From positions 1-5,686 of the forward strand of contig JAIPHQ010000057.1 of assembly GCA_021735115.1 (NCBI GenBank): DNA of 5,686 bases, given 5' to 3'. Positions 1 to 5,686 of this stretch are shown in pieces. Position 1 is the stretch's first letter; every line of letters begins with the position of its first letter. The notes beneath the pieces are model-generated. The model searched no databases. It was not told the origin of the DNA and saw nothing but the letters and a program-made list of their open reading frames with translations. The stretch comes from Candidatus Omnitrophota bacterium. GTDB lineage: Bacteria; Omnitrophota; Koll11; Duberdicusellales; 4484-171. The position numbers and the translations under genes were made by a program.

Positions 1-20
1 CTTATTTTTATTTGGGAAAA

Positions 21-1202
21 ATGAAAAAACAAAAATTAATTTTAGCATATTCTGGCGGCCTAGATACATCTTGTTGCCTTAGGTGGTTACAAGATAAAGG
101 TTTTGAAGTTATTTGTTTTTCAGCTAATTTAGGCAGCGAGTTTCTACCAAAAGAAATAAAAGCTAAAGCTAAGCAAGGTGGAGCTTCTAAGGTTTATGTT
201 AAAGACTTAAGAAAAGAATTTTCGCAAAACTATATTCTACCAGCACTTAAAGCCGGTGCTTTATATCAAAATAAATATTTACTTAGCACTGCTTTGGGCC
301 GGCCTTTAATTGCAAAATATTTAGTTGAAATTGCCAAATCAGAAAATGCTAAATTTGTTGCTCACGGCTGCAGTGGTAAGGGCAATGACCAGATAAGGCT
401 GGAATTAGCAGTTAAGTCTCTTGCTCCGGAACTAGAAATTATTGCTCCTTTACGCAGTTGGGAGTTGAATTCTCGGGAAGAAGAGATTGATTATGCAAAA
501 AAGAATAATATATCCGTTGAATCTACAAAAAATAAAATTTATAGTATTGATAAAAATATTTGGGGAGTAAGTATTGAAGCAGGTTTATTAGAAGATTTAG
601 GTAATAGTGTTCCGGAAGAAGCCTATATTTTAACTAAGTCAGCTCAAAAGGCTCCAGAAAAATCAGAAAAATTAGAAATTGAGTTTTTTAAAGGAAAGCC
701 AGTAAAAATAAATAAAAAACCTATTGAATTAACTAATTTAATAGAAAAATTAAATAAAATCGGCGGCAAGTATGCAATTGGACGGACTGATTTAGTCGAA
801 GATAGGGTGGTGGGAATAAAATCTAGAGAAATTTATGAGGCTCCGGCAGCTTGGATTCTATATAAAGCTTTAGCGGAGATAGAAGAATTAGTTTTTACCA
901 AAGAGATGTTAGAGTTTAAAAAAATTATTGCAAAACGTTATGCTGAGCTTGTTTACCGTGGGTTTTGGTTTTATGAATTAAAAAATTCTCTAGATGCTTT
1001 TTTAGAAGAATCTTCAAATAAATTAACAGGTAAAGTTCAGTTTAAGCTATACAAAGGAAATATCACTACTTTAAAACGAAGCTCGAAATATTCTCAATAC
1101 AAAAAAAGTTTGGCTACCTATGGTAAAAAAGATTCATTTTCTAAAGAATGGGCAGAAGGATTTATAAATATATTAGCAAATCCTTTTAGGAGAGGTAAAT
1201 AA
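21..1202 (+). CDS. argG: Argininosuccinate synthase
   Basis: Cytosolic enzyme that joins citrulline and aspartate using ATP (releasing AMP and PPi) to make argininosuccinate, the penultimate step of arginine synthesis. The 393-residue product is close to the usual family length of about 400. Visible motifs are the N-type ATP pyrophosphatase loop SGGLDTS (residues 11-17), Tyr86, the substrate loop HGCSGKGNDQIR (115-126, with Asn122, Asp123 and Arg126), YSID (174-177), Ser184, VEDR (259-262) and REIYEAP (269-275). These match the known ATP, citrulline and aspartate contacts of the family. The ATG at 21 is chosen because it places the ATP loop at residue 11, as is usual. An in-frame TTG at 12 has no ribosome site, and the frame stays open to the window edge. 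A GGGA at 14-17 is a weak, very close ribosome site. Some normally invariant positions differ (see findings). argH follows after 2 bases, which supports the arginine role. Identity is very secure. Confidence 0.97.
   Translation: MKKQKLILAYSGGLDTSCCLRWLQDKGFEVICFSANLGSEFLPKEIKAKAKQGGASKVYVKDLRKEFSQNYILPALKAGALYQNKYLLSTALGRPLIAKYLVEIAKSENAKFVAHGCSGKGNDQIRLELAVKSLAPELEIIAPLRSWELNSREEEIDYAKKNNISVESTKNKIYSIDKNIWGVSIEAGLLEDLGNSVPEEAYILTKSAQKAPEKSEKLEIEFFKGKPVKINKKPIELTNLIEKLNKIGGKYAIGRTDLVEDRVVGIKSREIYEAPAAWILYKALAEIEELVFTKEMLEFKKIIAKRYAELVYRGFWFYELKNSLDAFLEESSNKLTGKVQFKLYKGNITTLKRSSKYSQYKKSLATYGKKDSFSKEWAEGFINILANPFRRGK
1188..1196 (+). promoter_or_regulatory. Shine-Dalgarno site for argH
   Basis: AGGAGAGGT lies inside the last codons of argG and ends 8 bases before the argH ATG at 1205. 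This is a good match to the anti-Shine-Dalgarno complement at normal spacing. It fixes the argH start, and its position within argG suggests coupled translation of the two arginine genes. Confidence 0.8.
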
Positions 1203-1204
1203 AA

Positions 1205-2587
1205 ATGAGTAAACAGATGTGGGGCGGTAGGTTTAAGAAGAAGATAAGTAAAGATTTTTTTCGTTTTCAAAAATCAATTGATTTTGATTGGAAATTAGCC
1301 GAATATGATATTTATCATTCAATTATCCATACTACTGCTTTATGCGAAGCAGGAATTTTAAATAAAAGTGAAGCTAAAAAATTAACAGATGGATTAACTG
1401 ACATCTTTAAAGAGGTCCAGAGAGGTGATTTTAAGCCGGATAGTAATTCAGAAGATATCCATACTGATATCCAAAATCGGATGGAAGAAAAATTAGGAGA
1501 CTTGGCTCAAAAACTACACACTTTACGTTCCCGCAATGATCAAGTTGTTTTTGATCAAAAATGGTATTGTTATAAAGAGGGTGTATACATATTAAGTCTT
1601 TTGAATGTGGTTTTATCGTCTTTAAATTATTTAGGCAATAAATACAGGGATGTTACTTTGCCCGGTTATACTCACACCCAAAGAGCCCAAATTGTATCTT
1701 TTCTAGATTATACTGGAGCTTTTTTTTGTATGTTTGAAAGGGATTTCCAAAGGCTTGATAACTTTGTAAAAAAATCTTCAATCTATATTGGTTCAGGAGC
1801 TCTAGCTGGAAGCGCTATCCCTAAATCTGCTTATTCTGAAGGAATAAAAAAGTTTTTAAAAAATATTAAGCCGGGGATAAAAGAAGGAAGGTCTAAAACT
1901 GTTAAAAACTCTTTAGATAATGTTGCTAGCCGGGATTTTGTTATTGAGTTTTTAAATATTTTATCTATTTTACAGATGCATTTATCCCGTTTGGCTGAAG
2001 ATTTTATTCTCTATTCAACTAAAGAATTTAATTTTTTTGATTTACCGGAGGAATTTTGTACTGGGTCTTCTTTAATGCCGCATAAGAAAAATCCTGACTT
2101 TTTAGAATTAGTAAGGGGTAGTTGCGGAAAAATTTATGGAAATTTAGTATCAATTTTAACTACAATGAAAGGGATCCCTTTGACTTATAACCGGGATATG
2201 CAGTTGGATAAAGAACCCCTGTTTTCATCAACTGAAACAATTGAGGCTGAACTTGGTGTTTTGTGTGATTTCTTAAAAGGGGTTAAGGTAAAAAAGGACC
2301 GAATAGCTAAAGCATTAGAAGATCAAGAATTGTATGCTACCGAGCTTGTGGAGTTTTTGGTCAATAAAGACGTTGCTTTTAGGGTTGCTCATGATATAAT
2401 AGGCAGATTAATACGGTATTCGGAAGATAAAAATATAAAAATTAAAGAGATGGATGATATTAATTTAGCTAAATTTCATAAAAAGTTAACTTCTAAAGAA
2501 ATAAAAAAGATAATGACACCCGAATACGCTATAGCATCAAAAAAGTCTTTACCTAAAAAAAAGCGTACTTCTTCCAATAAATCTTAA
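1205..2587 (+). CDS. argH: Argininosuccinate lyase
   Basis: Cytosolic member of the fumarase/aspartase superfamily that splits argininosuccinate into arginine and fumarate, the last step of arginine synthesis. It normally works as a homotetramer with active sites built from several subunits. The 460 residues match the usual length. The start MSKQMWGGRF is typical of the family. Conserved regions seen are EDIHTDIQNR (83-92), HTLRSRNDQ (105-113), the LPGYTHTQ motif with catalytic His157, GSGALAG (196-202), the NSLDNV stretch (235-240), and the superfamily signature GSSLMPHKKN (287-296), which carries the catalytic Ser288 and Lys294. YNRDMQLDKEP (328-338) follows. The C-terminal domain includes AFRVAHDIIGRLI (391-403), the normal position of the FREAH-type motif. 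The last 15 or so residues are an unusual Lys/Ser-rich tail without the Gly-rich end often seen. The start is supported by a strong ribosome site inside argG. Identity is very secure. Confidence 0.97.
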   Translation: MSKQMWGGRFKKKISKDFFRFQKSIDFDWKLAEYDIYHSIIHTTALCEAGILNKSEAKKLTDGLTDIFKEVQRGDFKPDSNSEDIHTDIQNRMEEKLGDLAQKLHTLRSRNDQVVFDQKWYCYKEGVYILSLLNVVLSSLNYLGNKYRDVTLPGYTHTQRAQIVSFLDYTGAFFCMFERDFQRLDNFVKKSSIYIGSGALAGSAIPKSAYSEGIKKFLKNIKPGIKEGRSKTVKNSLDNVASRDFVIEFLNILSILQMHLSRLAEDFILYSTKEFNFFDLPEEFCTGSSLMPHKKNPDFLELVRGSCGKIYGNLVSILTTMKGIPLTYNRDMQLDKEPLFSSTETIEAELGVLCDFLKGVKVKKDRIAKALEDQELYATELVEFLVNKDVAFRVAHDIIGRLIRYSEDKNIKIKEMDDINLAKFHKKLTSKEIKKIMTPEYAIASKKSLPKKKRTSSNKS

Positions 2588-2601
2588 AATTACCCAAATT
2601 T

Positions 2602-3846
2602 ATGGATTATTTTAAATACAAAAATAGTACTTTATACTGTGAAGGAACTCCGGTCAAAAAAATAGTAAAGCAGTACAATACTCCACTTTTTATCTATAGC
2701 CAAAAAACTATATTTGAACATTTTTCTAAACTAAAAAATGCTTTTAGCCAAATAAAACCTTTAATTTGTTATTCAGTAAAGGCAAATTCAAACCTTTCTA
2801 TTTTAAAGCTCTTAATTAAAGCCGGTGCCGGCCTAGATATAGTTTCAGGAGGCGAACTTTATCGGGCTAAAAAAGTAAAGTGCAATCCTAAAAAAATTGT
2901 TTATGCTTCGGTAGGAAAAACTGAAAAAGAGATTAAAGAAGCAATTATCCAAAACATCTTTATGTTTAATGTCGAATCAATAAATGAATTAAAACGGATA
3001 GATAAAATTGCTAAAAAGTTGGGTAAAAAGGTTAAAGTTTCTCTCAGGCTCAATCCTGATGTAGAGTCAAAAACTCATAGGTATATTACTACTGGAAAAA
3101 AGGAAACAAAATTTGGTATTGATAAAAAGAGTGCAAGAGAAGTTTTACTTGCGGCAGGTAAATATAAAAATCTTATTATATCTGGAATTCACCTTCACAT
3201 TGGGTCACAAATTACAGAAAGTTCGCCTTTTGTTTCTGCTCTTTCGAAAACAAAGAAATTTCTTAAGCAATTGCCTAAAATTAAAAGTTTAGAGTTTTTA
3301 AATATTGGAGGTGGTTTAGGGGTTATTTATGATAATGAAAAACCTCAGACTGCTAAAGAATTTGCTAAAAATATATTGCCTTTGCTAAAAAGTATTGGCC
3401 TTAAGGTAATACTTGAGCCGGGTAGGTTTATCATGGGAAATGCAGGAATATTGGTAACTAAAGTTTTATATAACAAAGAAAGTTATAATAAGAGATTTAT
3501 CGTGGTTGATGCTGCAATGAATGATTTTATCAGGCCCTCTTTGTATAATGCTTATCATAAGATAGCTCCGATTAATAAAAAGAAATCTTTAAAGAAAGGT
3601 AAAGCAGCTGATGTAGTAGGGCCGATTTGTGAAAGCGGGGACTTTTTAGGAAAAAACCGCAAAATTTCAGTATCTGAAGGTGAATATTTAGCTGTTTTTG
3701 GTGCAGGAGCCTACGGAGCTTCGATGAGTTCCAACTATAATTCTAGGTGCCGCGGCTCGGAAATTTTGGTTAAAGGCAAAAGATCTTACAAAATAAAAGA
3801 AAGAGAGAATTATCAAGATTTGGTTAAAAAAGAAAGAATTATCTAA
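2602..3846 (+). CDS. lysA: Diaminopimelate decarboxylase
   Basis: PLP-dependent, fold-type III (alanine racemase-like) cytosolic enzyme that decarboxylates meso-diaminopimelate to L-lysine, the last step of the DAP lysine pathway. The 414 residues are normal for the family. A TIM-barrel domain comes first, with the PLP lysine in YSVKAN (Lys60), then DIVSGGE (79-85), HLHIGSQ (197-203), the glycine-rich phosphate loop GGGLG (236-240) and EPGR (272-275). The C-terminal beta domain has VVDAAMND (301-308), GPICESGDF (340-348) with the active-site Cys343 and Glu344, GAGAYG (367-372) and SNYNSR (377-382). CESGD is the diaminopimelate type; ornithine decarboxylases have CDG-type residues at this point. 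dapF next door supports the substrate. The start gives a typical short N-terminal lead, but no Shine-Dalgarno sequence is visible in the 14-base gap or just upstream. In the usual SRPRPAE motif the two prolines are replaced (SRCRGSE, 381-387). Confidence 0.96.
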   Translation: MDYFKYKNSTLYCEGTPVKKIVKQYNTPLFIYSQKTIFEHFSKLKNAFSQIKPLICYSVKANSNLSILKLLIKAGAGLDIVSGGELYRAKKVKCNPKKIVYASVGKTEKEIKEAIIQNIFMFNVESINELKRIDKIAKKLGKKVKVSLRLNPDVESKTHRYITTGKKETKFGIDKKSAREVLLAAGKYKNLIISGIHLHIGSQITESSPFVSALSKTKKFLKQLPKIKSLEFLNIGGGLGVIYDNEKPQTAKEFAKNILPLLKSIGLKVILEPGRFIMGNAGILVTKVLYNKESYNKRFIVVDAAMNDFIRPSLYNAYHKIAPINKKKSLKKGKAADVVGPICESGDFLGKNRKISVSEGEYLAVFGAGAYGASMSSNYNSRCRGSEILVKGKRSYKIKERENYQDLVKKERII

Positions 3847-3859
3847 AATATTATAATCT

Positions 3860-4747
3860 ATGAGCAAGATAAAGTTTTATAAATTACAAGCTTCGGGTAA
3901 TGATTTTATCTTAATTGATAAAAATAAGTTTTTAAAAGATAAAGGCAAAAAGTATCTTTCTGCTTTTGCGAAAAAGTATTGCATAAGAAAACAGGCAATA
4001 GGAGCTGATGGCTTGTTAGTTATTGAATCTTCAAAAAAAAGTGATTTTAAAATGAGGATTTTTAATGCTGATGGTACAGAAGCACAAATGTGCGGCAATG
4101 GAGCTCGATGTGTGGCTCTTTGGAAGGCATATTCGGCTAATTTAGGATGCAATAAAAAGATAAAGTTTGATACAAAGGCAGGAATTATTGAAGCTAACTT
4201 GACAAATAAGGTAAAAAAAGAAAAAAATTTAATTTATGCGCGAGTAAAAGCAAAAGTCACCAAGCCTTTTGGCTTATTTGAAGATATACCGCTTAATATT
4301 TTGGGCCGTAAGGTTAAAGTTAATTTTATAAATACTGGGGTTCCTCATGTGGTTATATTTGTAGAGGGCCTAGATGATATGGAAGTAGAAAGAATTGCCC
4401 GGCCGATAAGATACCATAAACAATTTTTTCCTGAAGGTACCAATGTTAATTTCGTTGAACCTCTAGATAATGGAAAAATTAAAATTAGAACTTATGAACG
4501 AGGAGTTGAAGCAGAAACCTTAGCTTGCGGCACAGGTAGTATTGCCTCAGCTATTTTTTATTCTATAAAAAGACAAACTAAAAATAATAAGGTTGGGCAA
4601 AGGCAGAAAATTAGGATACAAACAAAAGGTGGAGAGGTTTTAACGGCTGCTTTTAAACTGGGCAAAGATCAGGCTGAAGATGTATGGTTTGAGGGGAAAG
4701 CTTTTATTGTTTATGAGGGCCAGCTTGAAAATAAAGGTATTCGCTAA
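3860..4747 (+). CDS. dapF: Diaminopimelate epimerase
   Basis: PLP-independent cytosolic epimerase that converts LL-diaminopimelate to meso-diaminopimelate using two cysteines as acid and base. The product feeds LysA for lysine and is also a cross-linking residue of Gram-negative-type peptidoglycan. The 295-residue protein is slightly longer than the common length of about 275. Visible motifs are the N-terminal ASGNDF (11-16), GADG (48-51), FNADGTEAQMCGNG (68-81) with catalytic Cys78, NTGVPH (158-163), EGTNVNF (192-198), RTYERGVEAET (210-220) and LACGTGS (221-227) with catalytic Cys223. Two symmetric halves of the epimerase fold can be recognised. Extra length lies mainly in a Lys-rich stretch around 116-136 and near 238-250. 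The ATG at 3860 fits the conserved start, but its leader is pure AT-rich sequence without a Shine-Dalgarno site. It follows lysA by 13 bases. Identity is very secure. Confidence 0.97.
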   Translation: MSKIKFYKLQASGNDFILIDKNKFLKDKGKKYLSAFAKKYCIRKQAIGADGLLVIESSKKSDFKMRIFNADGTEAQMCGNGARCVALWKAYSANLGCNKKIKFDTKAGIIEANLTNKVKKEKNLIYARVKAKVTKPFGLFEDIPLNILGRKVKVNFINTGVPHVVIFVEGLDDMEVERIARPIRYHKQFFPEGTNVNFVEPLDNGKIKIRTYERGVEAETLACGTGSIASAIFYSIKRQTKNNKVGQRQKIRIQTKGGEVLTAAFKLGKDQAEDVWFEGKAFIVYEGQLENKGIR

Positions 4748-4764
4748 ATAATAACATTTTTAAT

Positions 4765-4770
4765 GGGAGG
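4765..4770 (+). promoter_or_regulatory. Shine-Dalgarno site for dapA
   Basis: GGGAGG lies 6 bases before the ATG at 4777. It directly abuts another in-frame ATG at 4771, which is therefore too close to be served by it. The site decides the start in favour of 4777. It is the strongest ribosome site in the window together with the one before argH. Confidence 0.85.
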
Positions 4771-4776
4771 ATGTTT

Positions 4777-5661
4777 ATGCTTAAGGGAAGTATGGTAGCT
4801 TTAGTTGCTCCATTTAAAAGAAACAGATCAATAGATGAAGATAAACTTAGGTTTTTGATTAATTGGCATATAAAGAATAAGACAGACGGAATTTTAGTTT
4901 GCGGTACCACTGGTGAAAGTGCAACTTTAACTCATCAAGAACATAAAAAAATAATTAGTATTGCGGTAGATGAAGCAAAAGGCAAGGTGCCGATTATTGC
5001 TGGAGCCGGATCTAATTCTACTGATGAAGCTTTGGATTTAACCAAATATGCTAAAAAAGCGGGGGCTGATTATGCTTTGGTTATAACGCCCTATTATAAT
5101 AAACCTACACAATCTGGGCTTATTCAGCATTTTAGAAAAATATCTAACGTAGTTAATATTCCAATCATTATCTATAATGTTCCTGGCCGGACCGGAGTAA
5201 ATATATTACCTGAAACTGTAGTAGAAATTGCTAATAGCTGTAAGAATATTGTAGGAATAAAAGAAGCGTCGGGAAGTTTGTCTCAAGCTACAGAAATTAT
5301 GTCTAAGGTCCCAAAAGGTTTTTCCCTTTTGTCAGGAAATGATCAAATAATTTTACCAATTATGTCAATAGGTGGTTCAGGAGTAGTCTCGGTTGTAGCT
5401 AATATTGCACCAAAGGCTACTCATCAGTTGACTGAAAGTTTTCTAAAGGGTGATATAAAGAAAGCAAAAAAAATACAGTTAGAGCTTTATGATTTAATTA
5501 AGGTATTATTCATCGAGACCAATCCTATTCCTGTTAAAACTGCCTTGAGTCTTATGGGGCTTATTGAAGGTAATTTTAGATTACCTCTTTGCAAGATGGA
5601 TAAAAAGAATTTAACTAAACTTAAAAGTGTCCTAAAAAAACATAAACTAATAACTGGTTAA
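4777..5661 (+). CDS. dapA: 4-hydroxy-tetrahydrodipicolinate synthase
   Basis: Cytosolic class I aldolase-type TIM-barrel enzyme that condenses pyruvate with aspartate semialdehyde, the first committed step of the diaminopimelate/lysine pathway. The 294 residues match the family length. The Schiff-base lysine is Lys162 in GIKEAS (160-165). The catalytic triad is Thr45 (in CGTTGES, 42-48), Tyr107 (in TPYYNKP, 104-110) and Tyr133. Arg138 of YNVPGRTG (133-140), which binds the aspartate semialdehyde carboxylate, is present. SGND (186-189), GGSGVVSV (199-206), ETNPIPVK (247-254) and the end motif RLPL (268-271) are all typical. Related lyases such as N-acetylneuraminate lyase are made unlikely by this motif set and by the dapF/lysA neighbours. 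The start at 4777 is chosen over an ATG at 4771 because of the Shine-Dalgarno spacing; the resulting MLKGSMVAL start is typical. The usual TPF near the N-terminus is APF (Ala11). Enzymes of this family are often lysine-inhibited; this cannot be judged here. Confidence 0.97.
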   Translation: MLKGSMVALVAPFKRNRSIDEDKLRFLINWHIKNKTDGILVCGTTGESATLTHQEHKKIISIAVDEAKGKVPIIAGAGSNSTDEALDLTKYAKKAGADYALVITPYYNKPTQSGLIQHFRKISNVVNIPIIIYNVPGRTGVNILPETVVEIANSCKNIVGIKEASGSLSQATEIMSKVPKGFSLLSGNDQIILPIMSIGGSGVVSVVANIAPKATHQLTESFLKGDIKKAKKIQLELYDLIKVLFIETNPIPVKTALSLMGLIEGNFRLPLCKMDKKNLTKLKSVLKKHKLITG

Positions 5662-5663
5662 TT

Positions 5664-5679
5664 GGTGGGTGGTAGGTAG
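5664..5679 (+). other. G-rich tract after dapA
   Basis: Starting 2 bases after the dapA stop, the sequence has four short G-runs (GG, GGG, GG, GG) separated by T, T and TA. This stands out sharply from the AT-rich surroundings. It could act as a ribosome site for a gene starting at or just past the window edge (an ATG would begin at 5685 if the next base is G). It could also be the edge of an intergenic repeat or a weak two-layer G-quadruplex. The window ends before this can be decided. Confidence 0.35.
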
Positions 5680-5686
5680 AAATAAT

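Larger units (their letters stand above)
21..5661 (+). other. Probable arginine-lysine biosynthesis operon
   Basis: Five genes on one strand are separated by only 2, 14, 13 and 29 bases, which leaves no room for internal terminators or attenuators. No convincing promoter is visible inside. They are most likely carried on one transcript that begins upstream of the window or within its first 20 bases' surroundings and may run on past dapA. The operon is inferred from spacing and function alone. Confidence 0.75.

Noticed and set aside
12..20. TTG start giving ArgG three extra residues
   Set aside because: No ribosome site precedes it, and the ATG at 21 gives the usual distance to the ATP loop.
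1..20. Promoter, arginine operator or riboswitch before argG
   Set aside because: Only 20 bases are present and they hold no recognisable element; the region is too short to judge.
2602..3846. The decarboxylase beside argGH as an arginine, ornithine or carboxynorspermidine decarboxylase in a polyamine pathway
   Set aside because: The CESGD and SNYNSR motifs, typical length and adjacent dapF/dapA all point to diaminopimelate decarboxylase.
3852..3857. Perfect TATAAT hexamer just before dapF, as a possible internal promoter
   Set aside because: A start point 6-8 bases downstream would fall after the dapF ATG, there is no -35 element at normal spacing, and such hexamers are expected by chance in AT-rich DNA.
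3877..4152. Reverse-strand open frame of 91 codons inside dapF
   Set aside because: It is wholly antisense to an unmistakable dapF, with no recognisable motif or independent ribosome site; a shadow frame.
4704..4910. Reverse-strand open frame of 68 codons across the dapF-dapA junction
   Set aside because: It overlaps two well-supported genes in antisense and its hydrophobic look comes from the complement of AT-rich coding DNA.
1720..5473. Eight-base homopolymers inside genes (T8 at 1720-1727; A8 at 2555-2562, 4033-4040 and 5466-5473) as programmed slippage sites
   Set aside because: All frames run through them intact with family motifs on both sides (for the argH run, up to the tail), so they look like by-products of AT-rich coding.
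1..5686. Mobile elements, CRISPR arrays, tRNAs, long repeats or novel defence-type genes
   Set aside because: Nearly every base is accounted for by five standard biosynthetic genes, and no repeat-spacer pattern, transposase or cloverleaf-like segment was seen on either strand.

Overview
This window is a compact, single-strand run of five amino-acid biosynthesis genes in the order argG - argH - lysA - dapF - dapA. It ends 25 bases after dapA, so the cluster probably continues. The DNA is AT-rich (about one third G+C by eye), every gene ends in TAA, and lysine and AT-rich codons are heavily used. The genes are bacterial in type. This gene order and style recall uncultivated AT-rich Gram-negative lineages such as Candidatus Omnitrophota. 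That placement is from memory and is only a weak inference; the sequence carries no rRNA or other taxonomic marker.

Layout: argG (21-1202) and argH (1205-2587) encode the last two steps of arginine synthesis, from citrulline through argininosuccinate to arginine plus fumarate. They are separated by 2 bases. After 14 bases comes lysA (2602-3846), diaminopimelate decarboxylase. After 13 bases comes dapF (3860-4747), diaminopimelate epimerase. After 29 bases, which contain a strong Shine-Dalgarno sequence, comes dapA (4777-5661), 4-hydroxy-tetrahydrodipicolinate synthase. The lysine genes therefore run in roughly reverse pathway order (last step, penultimate step, first step). The intermediate steps (dapB, and dapL or the dapD/C/E route) are absent and may lie downstream.

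The tight spacing and common strand suggest one transcript making arginine, lysine and the meso-diaminopimelate used in peptidoglycan. No promoter, riboswitch, terminator, tRNA, mobile element, CRISPR array or long repeat could be supported. All catalytic motifs are intact. I see no previously undescribed system here. The points worth a second look are modest: mixed use of ribosome binding sites, several substitutions in normally conserved motifs of ArgG and ArgH, an unusual basic ArgH tail, and a G-rich tract just after dapA.
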